Shown piece by piece: positions 22,791 to 36,077 of a stretch of DNA of 64,000 nt; the stretch's first letter is position 1; the number at the start of each line of letters is the position of its first letter. The stretch covers positions 165,981,034 to 166,045,033 of the forward strand of contig JALIGW010000002.1 in the NCBI GenBank assembly GCA_023053685.1. Reading direction: 5' to 3'. This DNA comes from Diadophis punctatus similis (taxonomy: Eukaryota; Chordata; Lepidosauria; Squamata; Dipsadidae). Below the pieces are notes generated by a model. The model was not told the origin of the DNA and did not search any database. It saw only the letters and a program-made list of their open reading frames with translations. The position numbers were made by a program, and so were the translations under genes.

Positions 22791-23300
22791 CAGTGGTCAC
22801 CAACCGGTGGTCCACGAGAAAATTTTGGTGGTTCGCAGAAAACTCTTTGCATTTTTTTATATTGCACTAAATCAGGGATCCTCAAACTACAGCCGAAGCA
22901 ATTACTCCTGCTCGCTGAAGGATGAGGTCCTTCAGGCAATTAACTTGGCTGCCTGTTTAGTAGCTCCAGCTCTTCCCTCCCTCCCTCCCTGGGAGTCCAG
23001 CTGCTTCAGTGAGTGGCGCGTGAAACTTCGGCTGGGCTCCTCGAAAGACAGAGTTTGCAGGGGGATGATCTAGTGCCTGGGCTGGCTACAAGACAAACAA
23101 TCATTCTTGGCCGTATTTGAGATTCCTAGCTACAATGGACAGCAAACCTAGGGTTGACCCCGGGCGCTTCTCTCTGCTAACAGGCGGCCAAGCTAAGTGC
23201 CTGAAGTACCCCATCCCGTCACTAATTCATATTAGTGGTCCACAAGATTTAAAATTATGAATTTAGTGGTCCCTGAGGTCCGAAAGGTTGGTGACCCCTG
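22791..23300. mobile_element. hAT-type MITE with near-exact 8-bp TSD
   Basis: The left end is CAGTGGTCACCAACC and the right end GGTTGGTGACCCCTG. The flanks GAATGTAT (22783-22790) and GAATATAT (23301-23308) match at 7 of 8 bases. A second hAT-like end, CAGGGATCCTCAAACTA at 22874, suggests another MITE nested inside. Confidence 0.85.
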
Positions 23301-24548
23301 GAATATATTATCCTAATGAACATTCAGTGAGTTTGAATTAATCTTTAAAATCCATGACTGCTTTCACTGAAGAAACTAGAGTTACTAATCAGGGAACGCT
23401 AGAGGATGTGCAAAATAGAAAATACAGTATGTCTTGTCAGAAAGAGTGCAAACTATCATGTTCTAGAATTCTGGTCAACCACTTCATATTGGCTGCAGAT
23501 CAGCAGGAAAACAAAAGCAAGGATTCTTGCATTGTTCTTGAAGATCTGTCATGATTATGTGAGTCAAATAGGTTAGGATTGACATGCAGCACCCACTTTT
23601 TCCTTTCTCACCAAAGCATGTATACTGGTCTTCTTGCCCCATCTTCCCAGACCCTTCTGCTCCCTCCTTCATCAGTCAATGCCAATATCCCAGTCCAGCA
23701 TATCCCACTATACCTCTCTTCACATCTCTCCAACCTCTTCCTGTCCTTGCCTTGCCTCAGCTGACACCAATGTATTGGCCTCTTCCTTAGTGCAATGGTC
23801 TTGGGAGTAAAGAACAGATTTCAAGCATGACATGCCTCACCCAGCCCAATCTTCCCACTCTCTTCTTACTTTCTTCTCCTGCCTCAGCTATCTGCAAATG
23901 CTGACTCTCGTTTCTCATGCTTGCTCCACTTTTGAAACACTTCTGCCTAGGACAAGTACATTTTGGTCCATATGCTCATCAAAACAGCCCTATTCTGTTT
24001 TGTAAGTGGACTAAAGCATCCAAACGGCAACTTTCAGTTTGGGCCATGGATCATCCAAAACAGCTTTATGGAATACTTTATGTATTGAATGTTTGCATGT
24101 CTCTAGAAGAAAATAGAGTGCAAATCTCCTACAAAAAAACAAAACAAAAAACCAGTAGGATATTGCCACCTACTAATCAATTATGTATCTATGATTATCT
24201 GTGGTAACTACAAGTAATGAAAAAGTAATAGTTTCTCAAAATTCTTTACAATTGGATGTAACAACCTTCCTTATTCTGATATCCTAAAATGTGCTGGCTG
24301 CAACTCCAACAATTTCCAATTCGCATGACTAAGAGTTATATAAAATCAGAGTTGGTATGTTTTCCAGAGGGCTCATTCACTGTCCAAGATGAGATTCTTC
24401 AGATGTATTCTTCACTTTACTAACTAATTTGTGATTTAATTGAAGAATCACTAATTCTCTCTTTTTCTTTTGAGTTACTTTTTGTTTCCTGCTTCAGCAT
24501 TAGCAACCAAGCAACAAGGCTCCCTTGGATACAGCACATGTAGTAACT

Positions 24549-24652
24549 AGTTCTCTGATATTAAGAGTCTTTGCTCTGCTGGTTTACAGAGGCATCCTGT
24601 GTTTTGGGGAAATTGTCCTTTGCCTTACTGTCATTAATTAGATCTACAAGAT
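24549..24652 (+). repeat. Donor copy of a 104-bp duplicated segment
   Basis: It is repeated in the same orientation at 25422-25525 with three mismatches and no gaps. The segment is not otherwise repeated in the window. Confidence 0.9.
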
Positions 24653-25250
24653 ACTACTCCATCTCTGCAAAGTTGGAGAACTTTTCATATGATTCTACAC
24701 ATTAAATGGGTAGTACACTTTAAATTTCAGCAAATAGACGTGACAGGTAATCCCACTGTCACCTTTAGGTCATTATATCTGCTGCAGAATATTTTAGCTT
24801 AATGGAGGTATTCTGTTTAACTTTAGATTTTATATTGGCAAGAACATTATAATAAGCAAGAGGTCTTTTTTGCCCACAAATCTCAGACTTTTTAGTGCTG
24901 GGGAATTTGCTCAGTTACTGGTTTTGAGACGAATGACAGAAACTGAATACATTCCAATGTTGAGTCTCTTCCTAGAATTATGGTTCACAAATCTTGCTAA
25001 TTATCTTCCAAATCCACATAATATAGGATGACAGCATCAGCCATATAATTGCATGATTCTTCAGTGTAAGACCACATTTTTCATTAATCTAAGACATAGT
25101 AGTTAAACATACGATAAACAGCCAGTAATTTATGTTATTAGTTTCCACTACTCTTCAAATATTTAATGCATGAGCACCATGCCTAATAAGGTATTTGAAA
25201 TACTTTTATATAGTGCTATGAACAACCACTGCAGAAAAATAGAAAGACTA

Positions 25251-25772
25251 TAGGTAGTCCTTGACTTAGGACAATTGAACCTAAAATTTATGTTGCTAAG
25301 CAACAGTTGTTAAGTCAGTTTTACCTCATTTTACCTTTCTTGACACAGCTGTTAAGTGACTCACTGAAGTTAGTCGCTAAATTAATAACCTGAACTGAAG
25401 TTAGTCGTTAAATTAATAACCAGTTCTCTGATATTAAGAGTCTTTGCTCTGTTGGTTTACAGAGGCATCCTGTGTTTTGGGAAAATTGTCCTTTGCCTTA
25501 TTGTCATTAATTAGATCTACAAGATTAAGTCAATTTGGCTTCCCCATTGCTTGTCAGAAGGTCCCAAAATGTGATCATATGACCCTGGGACACGGCAACT
25601 GTCATAAATATATGCCAGTTGCCAAATGTCCGAATTTTGATCATATGACCATGGAGATGCTGCAACTGTTGTTAAGTGTGAAAAATAGTCATAAGTTACT
25701 TTTTTCAGTGCTGGTGTTAACTCTGAATGGTCACTAAATGAATGGTTGTAAGTAGAGAACTACCGGTGGTAT
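25251..25772. mobile_element. Mariner-like MITE (AGGTAGTCCT family), copy 1
   Basis: The ends resemble AGGTAGTCCTTGACTTAGG and its inverted form, next to TA. The interior words (GTTGCTAAGCAACAG, GATCATATGACC, CTGCAACTGTTGTTAAG) recur in the copies at 42725-47899 and 56859-57250. It contains a foreign 104-bp insert at 25422-25525 and a 28-bp internal duplication at 25363-25421. Confidence 0.8.
25422..25525 (+). repeat. Pasted copy of the 104-bp segment inside a MITE
   Basis: It interrupts the mariner-like MITE between AATTAATAACC and TAAGTCAATTTGGC. It has no transposon ends, poly(A) or target-site duplication. This fits filling of a double-strand break by copying from 24549-24652. Confidence 0.85.
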
Positions 25773-26287
25773 AGAAGTCAGTCTAAATTGGCCTATTTTG
25801 AATATGTAATTAGAGTTTAAGGCAGCGATTAGTGAACATTTTGGATTGCAATGATTTGATTCCATTCTTTAGGATACCAGCTCATTATGGGCTTATGGGC
25901 TCATTAAAGACATTACCCAATGGACCCTATGGGGTCAGGTTTTTATCATGAAGCCAAAGCAAAGAAGGTAGATAGAAGAGGGAGTCTTCCTATCTAGAAG
26001 AATGTTGGCATTTTCTTTTGTTGTTGTTACAAATGACTTAATCCTCACTAAACTTTGAATTATGCTGTTGCTTACAAACACAGTAACAGACGAAGCCTAG
26101 ACAGTTTATAGGGGATGGGGAAATTTGGGGGGAAATGGACAATTCAGGCCTCTTCAAGATGTTATGAAGTATGAACTGTAGATATGTGTTTAAATGAAAA
26201 AAAAATTCTCCCCATGGAAATGGTATAAATCTTAAATGCCATATAAACAAAAAATGTACAGATCTTCACAGTTCCTGTGCACAGATA

Positions 26288-26577
<290 letters not shown>

Positions 26578-26844
26578 GTTATATGTATTTCTTACTCCAG
26601 GGTGTATTGATGTTTATAGTAGTCACAAAAGAAGGATGCTCTTGCACTTGCTTACTCTTACTGAGTTCTGACCTAGAGATGGTTATTCTGGCTCTCTACT
26701 CGGCCCTAACGTCCTGGAACTGGCCAGAAGCTGGAAGCAGCAACTGCTTATTTAGAGTTAGTTATAAAGAATGATTAAAGAATATTATTGTCTATATACC
26801 TAATGCCGTGTAATGGAGTGAGCTCCCGTTACTTGCCCCAGCTT

Positions 26845-27005
26845 CTGCCAACCTAGCAATTCAAAAGCATGTAAAAATGCAAGTAGAAAAATAGGGACCA
26901 CTTTGGTGGGAAGGTAACAGCGTTCCGTGTGCCTTCGGCATTTAGTCATGCCGGCCACATAACCACGGAATCATCATCAGACAGCGCTGGCTCTTTGGCT
27001 TAGAA
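26845..27005 (+). repeat. SINE-like fragment
   Basis: It contains the words GGGAAGGTAACAGCGTTCCG and GTCATGCCGGCCACATAACC, which I recognise from a common reptile SINE-type repeat. The family name and borders are uncertain. Confidence 0.4.
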
Positions 27006-27993
27006 ATGGAGAAACATTAGAAAACCCCATATTTTTCTACTGTTTTACAAATTTTCCAGAATCGTTACATCTTTAGGTCAAGCTGAAGGAAGAATAATTT
27101 ATTTACTGTTGTCTAATACCAAGTATTGGAAAAGTTGAACATTTGGTCTGAAATTTAAATGCCCTCCCTTTTTGTGGTTAATTATGAGAGTATGAGAGTA
27201 AAATTCCAGCCTTACACAGCATATAAGTAGATCCCCATCTCCATTTAGATCTATGTTTATCTTATTTCCTTGAATAATTCTTATAATTCTTTCTTTTTTT
27301 TGTGGAGGAACAGAACAATCCTGCCAGGGAAGCTTGCTGTGGATTTTGGGACATGTTCTCTTGTGTGTGCTTTGTTTGGCCGGGCCATGATTAGTGTTGC
27401 ATCTCCCCATCAAATTGAATTGGGAAAAGCACATGGCGTTCTTTCCCGGGCAAGTTCAGTGATGATGTGCAATCTGTCAGCTTCTCCATCTTGCCACAGA
27501 ACACTGTCTGCAAACCACTGAACTAAACTATCACATTTAACTACCAGTCATTTATAATTTAGTTGGTTGCCAATTTCATGGAAGGGGCCCACAGGAATCT
27601 GAAGGACATATTTGTCTCACTCAGCATGCAAGAGGCATTTGTCTTGGCACTCCGTGGCAGAATTACTCAAGGAGGCAAAATTACTTAAGACATTATTTCA
27701 CCCAGCATGCAAGAGCTATTTGACTCGCCACTCCAATGCAGTATCAGTACTGGTCTGAAACTGAAGCAAAACCTTTATTATCCCTGACACCATTCCATCT
27801 TTCAAGAAAAGGGAAAAAATAATAATCCCACAATCCTATCTGCCATTAAAATGATCCGAGTTATATTCTCTATAGAATATGCATGATGCAACAAGATCCA
27901 CAAATGAATGATACATTGCTTGTACACAAAGCATTAAAAAAAATCAGGCACATTTGAGTGTTGCACTAGGATTATAAGTAAAACACTGTAGAC

Positions 27994-28090
27994 CACGGGT
28001 GTTAAACTTGATCACATCACATGACATATTGCGATGTTTTTTTGCCTTTGTGGAGTCCGGGTGGGTGTGGCTTGCAGATTGACACCCCTG
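27994..28090. mobile_element. Short hAT-type MITE
   Basis: The ends are CACGGGTGTTAAAC and TTGACACCCCTG. The flanks CTGTAGAC and CTTTAGGC match at 6 of 8 bases. It is related to the copy at 31803-31929. Confidence 0.65.
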
Positions 28091-28199
28091 CTTTAGGCCT
28101 TTAACCTACCACTGAAGTAAACTGCAATGCAATATTACAAATGCTAAGGAATAGCCAGTAAAAAGGATTGTACAAATGGCTGCAATTCTGAACTAAATA

Positions 28200-28340
28200 A
28201 CATAAGCGCACCAGCGTGCCTACCATCCCTGTCCTAATGCTCCCTTTTATTCGTATCATTTTCATGTATTCATAATTATGCTTTTATATCTGTTATCTAA
28301 TACATGCCTGACGAAATAAAATAAATAAATAAATAATAAC
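28200..28340 (+). mobile_element. LINE 3' tail, same family as 3505-3840
   Basis: It shares the GCGCACCA..CGTGCCTACC..CCCTGTCCT order with the minus copy at 3.5 kb and ends in (AAAT)n. Confidence 0.55.
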
Positions 28341-28439
28341 ACATTTGAATGCAGGTCAGATGTTCATGAACACATTCTTGCCAATAAATATATAAGCAAT
28401 ATCAATAGGCCTAGAGTTAATTTATTACTGTATTGTACT

Positions 28440-28620
28440 TTTGAGGAGCCTTCTGTTTGCTTTTTGTTGGTTTTATAAATGTTTTAGTTTGGATGGTTTG
28501 TCTGGCTTTATCTGTTTTTATGGATTTTTTTTTAGTTTTGTATGCCGCCAAGAGTCCATTGGAATTGGGTGGCTATAACAAATACGAATAATCTAATAAG
28601 CATAAATAAACAAGGCAGAT
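28440..28620 (+). mobile_element. L2/CR1-like LINE 3' tail
   Basis: It contains GTATGCCGCCAAGAGTCCATTG, which resembles the 3' UTR hairpin of the LINE copies at 7121 and 8216 in the opposite orientation. It ends in an A/T-rich tail. Confidence 0.45.
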
Positions 28621-29010
28621 TATTATTTTCTGAAGTGAGGCAGAGAGAAATGTAAAACGGTACCTCTTTTAAGATAAAGTGTTCTAACACATCTCCATCT
28701 TAGACTCAACTACTTAGCCTTGAATTTAACCATACTTCAAGATATGTAATTATGTGCCCTGAATTTTACTCTTTTAGTAGATACCATGTGCAGGCAGAAA
28801 ATATTAGGTACCTTAGTAAATGTCATGAACTATTTTATGGTTGATAGTATTTTATAGTTTGTGACCTTGTACTAAGACATTGTTTTATATGTAGGATAAG
28901 AACTATACAATTGTAATATGCTATAATTATGAACAAGTTACTGAAAAAAGAGTTTCTTCAGGATAGACAACTTTACTCCCAAGTTCCTTGGTTCTTTCCA
29001 TACAGCAATG

Positions 29011-29572
29011 TACCGTATATACTCGAGTATAAGCCGAGTTTTTCAGCCCACTTTTTGGGCTGAAAAAAGCCGCCTCGGCTTATACTTGAGTCAGTGAAAA
29101 ATTTGCCCGAAATGGAGGAGAAAAAGGGGCGGGGCCATGCCGCTGGGTGACACTCGTGAATGGCCCGGCGCCCCTGTGAGTTTCCCCTCCCTCTGTGTCA
29201 GTTTGCCGCGCAACGCGCTCCGCACCATCCCCCCTCCTCACGTTCTAATGTAATGCAGGGCTGTCTTACAATTCCCCTTCCTCCCCCTCCTGCCGCTCTG
29301 CAGTGATGTCCCACCTCCTCCTTAGTTATTGTTGATACCATATTGTTTTTATTGACCCTCTTTTCCACTTACAGAGCTAGTTTACTGTTTTTCTTTGAAA
29401 TAAATATTCAAAAACATTATTGGTATCTATTTTTATTTTTGAAATTTACCGGTAGCTGCTGCATTTCCCACCCTAGGCTTATACTCGAGTCAATAACTTT
29501 TCCAGTTTTTTGTGGTAAAATTAGGTGCCTCGGCTTATATTCAGGTCGACCTATACTCGAGTATATACGGTA
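29011..29572. mobile_element. TIR element beginning TACCGTATATACTCGAG
   Basis: The left end TACCGTATATACTCGAGTAT recurs inverted at the right end (29553-29572). Subterminal AAGCCGAG/CTCGGCTT words are also inverted. The TA at the border fits a mariner/Tc1-type insertion. The interior is GC-rich with no transposase. It is 562 bp long. Confidence 0.8.
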
Positions 29573-30559
29573 GTTATTATCTTAGTTTACAGGTATATGG
29601 GTCTGTAAAAGGAATTCTGTTCCTACTCCAGAGCGGAAATTCTATTCCATTTCTGCAGCATGAATCTATTTGCAAAAAGCAAAGAAGTTCCACAAGGGAG
29701 CATTTTCCAGAACAGATAAGAAAGGAGACTCTATCCTCAGAGAGCAGCCATGTGGAGCTGAATGAACACAGTTGCAGATCTTCTCTCATGGTGATTCATG
29801 TATTGAGTTTCCTAGTTCCAAGTGAGATGATTTTTACTAGTTTTTTATTATTTAATTTATTTGCTTCCCATCTTGCACTTGAAGGCTATACTGAGCATCT
29901 TTACTATCTGTTCAAAAAACACTGATTTATTATCTCCAACACCAAGCAATGCAAAGCAATTAATTAAGTGTGGAATTGTAGATGAAGTAAGAGAAAGAGT
30001 ACAGCGGGAAGTTGTTTTATCAACAACTGTTGATGTTAATTTTAGAAGCATTAAAAATGTTTCCAGATTTAATGGTTAAGTTGCTGTCAAAACTGCATTA
30101 TTTTTAAAGGTATTCTGATCCAAACAAATGTCTAACACAGAATTCACTGAAAATTTTAATTTAAAGGCCTCGTAATTGTAGGTTTTCAATATCTGTTTGT
30201 TGTCATTCTTGGAGCAGAAAAAATAAGCTTTTGAATAAGAGATTGGAGGAGTTAAGTGGAGTATTTGTACCTATATTTTGGCAGGTTAGATATTAAGAGT
30301 TAAGGTTTCTGCCAGCCATTCACAAAAATTTGGCTTCAATAGAATTCTACATGTTTTAAGTTTCAGCAAATACTGAGAGGTTATGTGTTGGTGAGGACTG
30401 GCATTTTCCTTCACGATGTGTAAGCCAATTATGCAACATGTGCTGCAGCAACCAGAAGCACCCACAGAATACTTACAAACAGTGATGGGGGTAAAAATGT
30501 CAAAATGGTGAGCATGATCCAAACCCCACCTTTTTAAAATATGCTTTGCATGCATATAA

Positions 30560-30790
30560 AAAGAGTATAGAAGCCCTATTGGCGCAGTGGTTAGAATGTG
30601 GTATTGCAGGCAAGTTCTGCCCATAGCCTGGAGTTCGATCCTGAAGGGGCTCAAGGTTGACTCAGTCTTCCATTCTTCTGAGGTCGATGAGGACCCATAT
30701 TGTTGGGGAAAATATGCTGACTCTGTAAACTGCTGAGAGAGGGCTATAAAGCACTGTGAAGCGGTATATAAATCTAAGTACTATTGCTAT
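30560..30790 (+). repeat. tRNA-derived SINE, family B
   Basis: It has a pol III box A-like TGGCGCAGTGG at 30580-30590 and a box B GTTCGATCC at 30633-30641. Its body has GAGGTCGATGAGGACCCATAT and a tail GCGGTATATAAATCTAAGTA. The same family lies at 48104-48358. Confidence 0.8.
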
Positions 30791-31460
30791 AGGACACAAA
30801 TAGTATAGTTATGCCTTCCATCTTGATGTTTTCTACCTCCTTGGTGGATGCCCCTGCTTCTCTATATGATAATGTAATTATTTTTTTTCTCTTACATAGA
30901 AATTCTACACCATGGCCAACCCTCACATTATAATAGGAGCAGATCTATATTCAAACTTGAGCACGTCCTCATTTCTGTGTGCGAGATAATCTTATTTGTC
31001 TTCTTCCTAATGCATGAATCTGAACAATACATTAGAAAGCAGAGGGTTTTCATAGCAAATGATCAACAAAAAAGAGAAGTCATTTTATACGTAAAACATG
31101 GTTTAATTTTACTCCATTGTTATAGCATGTAAAAATAAACCTCAGATCTCACTATTATATCTGAGTATATTAAAGGGAAAAATCTGAGAATGATCAGAGA
31201 ATGTCCATTCATTTATTTGTTCAAAAAAGGAAAGGAAAAGAGTGGGCAATCCATTTTATACAGGATTTTAAAAAATTGGGCGTGGTGATTTTAGTTCACC
31301 TTTGTGGCATGGCTACAACTCTATGGGATATATCTATGGCTCATTTGTATCACTAAATGCTGTGGACTAAAAATTTCCTCTGGTTGAGATGAATAAAATT
31401 AAGCGACATGCAACTTTTCGGAACTTACGCTAGCAGATTAATTACTCCAGCTTTACTTAC

Positions 31461-31672
31461 TCAAGTTGTAGCAAGTCTTTGAAATGAATCATCTCCACAA
31501 TGACCTGGACATTCCCTTTGGCTGCAGAGCAGAGATCGTGCTTCTGATAGCATTCTCGCTGTAGCTGGAACACCATTTCTTTGATAGCAGGACATTTGCG
31601 ACTGATACAACTAAACTTGTGCCGCAAGGCATGTGCCTTGCATCTCAGGGCGTCTTTAATGAAGGATTTCCC
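31461..31672 (-). CDS. STC2: STC2 coding exon 3
   Basis: The 212-bp exon covers Gly99 to the first two bases of Glu169. The acceptor is CATCTCAG before GGGAAATCC, and the donor is TTGA|GTAAGT. An apparent stop just after the exon is intronic. It contains GKSFIKDALRCKAHALRH, the CISRKCPAI segment with C120 and C125, then C139 and C146, and the helix VIVEMIHFKDLL. C120 corresponds to the human STC2 cysteine that forms the covalent PAPP-A complex. Confidence 0.96.
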
Positions 31673-31802
31673 CTGAGATGAGAAAAGAAGAAAAAGCACA
31701 ACTAAACTCAGGTCCATTAAGCATATGTCTTGCGATCCATCTCCATTTTTCAATTAACACCTGGAAAAGAAGTTGCTTTATTTACTCTTAAAAGTTCTAA
31801 GA

Positions 31803-31929
31803 CACGGGTGTCAAACTCGATCACATCACGTGATGTATCATGGCGTACCGCAACGTTTTTTGCCTTTGCGGAGCCGGGGTGGGTGTGGCCTGTGTGTGAT
31901 GGATCTGGCCTACCAGTTTGACAGGCCTC
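31803..31929. mobile_element. hAT-type MITE close to STC2 exon 3
   Basis: The ends are CACGGGTGTCAAACTCG and AGTTTGACAGGCCTC. The flanks TTCTAAGA and TTCTAAAA match at 7 of 8 bases. It begins 130 bp upstream of exon 3 in the transcript direction. Confidence 0.8.
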
Positions 31930-32244
31930 TTCTAAAATAACCAATATTTTGCTCTAATCCCAATCAGATAATTTCCTTCTTTGGTTGTAGCAGGTGCTCG
32001 GTGTCTGCTAGACATTTAATCCTCATTAATATCTAGCCTCCCTTTGCTGATGCCTAAACGGAGCAATTCTGAAAGTAGAGTGGGGGAAAGAGAGGTTACA
32101 GGGCTATAAAACCTGCTCCCTGAAAGCAACCCCTTTGTGAAGCAAATTATAGAGACCATCTTTACCACTTGAGCTCCTTGTGGCAAGAGGAGGGCCCCTG
32201 GTGTTGGGGGTAATTAATGGGGACAATTTCAAGCAACACAATTC

Positions 32245-32502
32245 TGTTTTTTTAACATAAAAATAAATTTTTATTTAATTTTTAAAAATATCCTGCCTTT
32301 ATTATTTTTACAAATAAGGCAGGAAACATATCCAACACACCTTATTCCTCTTATTTTTTCCACAACAACAAACCTCTGAGGCAAGTTGGGCTGAAACAGT
32401 GTGACTGGCCCAAAGTCAACTTTCATGGTTAAGGCAGGACTAGAACTCATGGTGTCCTGGTTTTTAGTCTGGTGCTGTAGCCACTAGACCAAACTGGCTC
32501 TC
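32245..32502 (-). repeat. tRNA-derived SINE, family A
   Basis: On the minus strand it starts GAGAGCCAGTTTGGTCTAGT with box A-like TGGTCTAGTGG and box B-like GAGTTCTAGTCC. It then has CCAACTTGCCTCAGAGGTTTG and an AT-rich tail. This is a squamate-type SINE. The exact family name is uncertain. Confidence 0.75.
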
Positions 32503-35500
32503 TTTTATTGTCTTCCATCTTGCAAATTCTAATTAGCCAGCAATACAAGAATTTCAGAAGACGGTGTAGGACAGAGCAGAATTGCTCCTCTTATCAATGA
32601 TACTTGGAGAGTTATACATAGGTTTTGGATATGCTTTCCTGTAACATATCCTGGTGAGGATCAGTCAATTCAAAACCAATGCATTATCTTCATGGCAATA
32701 TAGAGTTCTCATTCGCATGCCAGCAGAAGTCAGCCTAAAATATCTCCGTGAGACTGAGACTACGTTGTGATAAAGCTTGGTACAAAAATACCAATCTGCC
32801 ATTACTATTATTGTTGTGCTGTGACATCCTTCTGGAAACTGACATGCCAAGCTGACGTTACTCATTATCCTATGTGTAGTGTCTTCACTATTTGAACAGT
32901 CTGAAATCAGGCAGTACATGTAACATTCTTTGGGTAATTGTTGTTGCCAACAGTTACACTAGTCTCCTACTTGCCATGTCATGCCTAGCAGGTGAAAGCA
33001 ACCCCTTCAACTTTTCACAATGTATTTGTGTATTTGAGTGATCCTGTCCTTGTTACTGTGGAAAATCCAATTAATGCAATATTGCCAGCCACTACCAAGT
33101 AAGCTACCAGCCCCAATCCCGTGCTACTGAAGAGTGTCTAGGAAGAGAGCCTCATTTTATATTGTGTGAGAGAACTCCTGCTCAAATGAGGATCTCCCAA
33201 ATCTACTTCACACAACTTTCAGAAATGATGCTTAGATGAAGAGAGAATGCAAGGAGAACAAAAATCCAATGTGTCCATGCCACTTGTTTGTTCTCTTCAG
33301 GACTCTGCTTGCTTTCACTGTTTGGATAGGCTTTTCAGAGTTACTCAGACAAACTGGAAATACTTCATTCATCATGATTATGGAGGGAAATGAGGCTCTG
33401 TTGAAAAATTGAGTTTTTAAAGCTTCATCACAACCTGAAGCTAAAAAGATTCCAGAGTTCTGATGAAACCAGTGAGTTGATTTACCAATGTGCAAAGCAA
33501 TCTTGCTATTAGTTGACCTCTGTGAGGCTCGCATCCTCCCCATCCCACCCTGGTTTGGGCCAAATCAAGACCTGGACAGAGTTTTATTTCCCACTCTTTC
33601 TGGAGAGAGAAAAACCTTGATGATAATGGTAATTGGCAAGAACAACCCGATTCCAATATTAAATTGGTAGCACAACTAGTATCACAGTATGCTCTTGAAA
33701 GATAGCCAGTATATAATGGATGGATTCACACACTACACAATGCCATAATGAGGTTTGTTCATGGATTAACATAATTATGTGGGCCCATCCATTATAGAGA
33801 TAATGATAGCAAACCTTTGAAATATTGTATCATAAAGCATTTAGCCCTTAGAAAGATGATTTTTAAGGTGTATTTCAACCGTTCAAGGAATCATGGAAAT
33901 TGGAGGAGGTAAAAGAAGACTAAAATGATTTTCTAGTTCTGAGGAGATGAGGATTTGCTATCCTAAGTATCTTCTTCCCCACTCTGGAGGTTAAGCAATG
34001 TGGCTTTTATCTTCAGAAAAACAACCCTATTTGTGTGTGTAAATAAACCCACATGAATACAGTGATGCTTCCCAATGAAAAAGTGTTATCCAATGCATTG
34101 ACTAAGTCCATTAAATTCAGTAAGATTTGTTGATAAGTAAGCATGTATCCTAGGGCCGAGGTTCTATCTCTTGTAATAGTTAAAGTCTATTTCTCTCTTT
34201 CTCATTTTATCCTTTTGACCATTCAGATAAAACTTTTCAATGCTAAAAAAGATCACCTCCAAGCCCAACTCACAGCATTCTGATATGAATGTAGATTGGT
34301 TGGAATATTTTTTTAACTTCTGCAAAAGATTAGGAAGAAGATGGAAGCCTTAAAAGATTACAAAATGTCTGATTCGCTTCTAACTATACTTGTCACGGAT
34401 ACAAGGAAGAACTAAGCAAAGTACTAATTTAATTCCACCTCCCTTCGCTGCTATTTCTGAATATCAGTCATATTTCAGTGATAAACTATAATGTTCTGAG
34501 TAACTGGATAGCAATTATTTTTGCTGAATAGGAGATGGCCTGCTATCCCTCTTTTTAAAAAAGTTTCCACTAATCCTAGCTAATGAGCAGTCACTAATCA
34601 ATAAGACATACCGATAGAAACTAATTTTCTTTTTCCTACTCAAATTTTATGACAATATAATTTTATCTGTTAAACTGGAACTTCTTCTGTTGGTCCTTCA
34701 TTGCTTAAACAGATTAGATTCAAGTTGTTTTTGTCTTATAAACTACCGTGCATTTGACGGGAAGGATACTCTCTGCTAATCAGTGACAAAATATTTTATT
34801 CGTTAGTTTGGTTTTGTAATAGCAAAGGAAGAAATTTCAATATTATTTGGAGATTATTATTTTGTCATAGAAACGGTCAGCAAGAATATGAAAAATATTG
34901 AAGTGACACTTGAATAAACATACTGTTACTTAGATTTCTTTACTTAAAATATTATGGGATAATGCGCTATGGACTTGAATGAAAATCCTATTTTGACAAA
35001 TGTATATCATAATATAAAGTGAGGTCTTGTAAGGAAAGAAAACGCCAAAGCAGAATATTTTTTCAAAGCTTTTCAAAACAGTAATGAGAAGATAAAAAAT
35101 TCCAAATTAATTTGGAAGGAAACCTTCATTGTTATATTTCTGGAAAAGCAAATAAAAGATTTCTAGAAAAATCTGTTTTTAAGCCCCAAATTTAAACTTT
35201 TAATTAGCAATGCACATTCTGTAAATCGCCAGTCAAGTCAAATACATCTGACCAATGTAATCTTTTTGTTCTCGTTGCTGAAATGGGAAAATTGTTGTAC
35301 AAGGCATAATAACAGGATGCTTCAACAATGTACAAACAGTTTGGAGAGAAAATGAAAGAGGCAAACTTCATATCAGATTCTTGCTAAGGAATGTACTTCG
35401 ATGTTGGTGGGCTGCCAAGGAATTACTAGAATAAAGCAGCAGAGACAGTTACTTCCAATGACACTGTGGCTCAGTATTCATCTGCAGAAATGAATTCAAG

Positions 35501-36077
35501 TGATCATATAAAGGGAGTCCGAGATAAGGTTGAGCAAAAGATAATTCCTCACTTGGCGTCCTTGGACTGAGGCATCCAGAATAAAAACCCCTCCCCTTCC
35601 ACTTTAATGTGCCAAGAAGCATATTACTTTAGTAACGTTTCAACTTCAGGACTTTAAGATAAATTGGAAATGCCGCCACTTCAAAGCAGCAAGAGCAAGA
35701 TGACATTAAAGGATTGCCTACTGTTATATCATTGCATTATCATCCAGAATTAATTTGTTTAAATTGTCACTATGGCTTGGATCTTCCATACATAATAATT
35801 TGTACCTGGAACAATGAGCTTTCCAAATCAATAGCTCTTCTCCTAAATTCACAAGGCATCTACTATATTGTTTAGGCATGTGCTGAATTTTTTTTCTCTT
35901 TATCCAGGTTTTCACTGTGTGAATGTTATGAATAGTTTTATAGTCCTTTCTCTCTTTTAGTGTTTTTTTTCATATTGTTTGTATTTATGGTACTATTTGA
36001 ATATTTCGAATTGTAAAGTACCTAAGAAAGAGGCTGCATGAGACATGAAATAGTAAGATCAAATAATTAAGGAATAT

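Noticed and set aside
30560..30790. A functional tRNA gene (box A and box B present)
   Set aside because: It lacks the tRNA cloverleaf arms and carries a SINE body and tail; the same family recurs at 48104.
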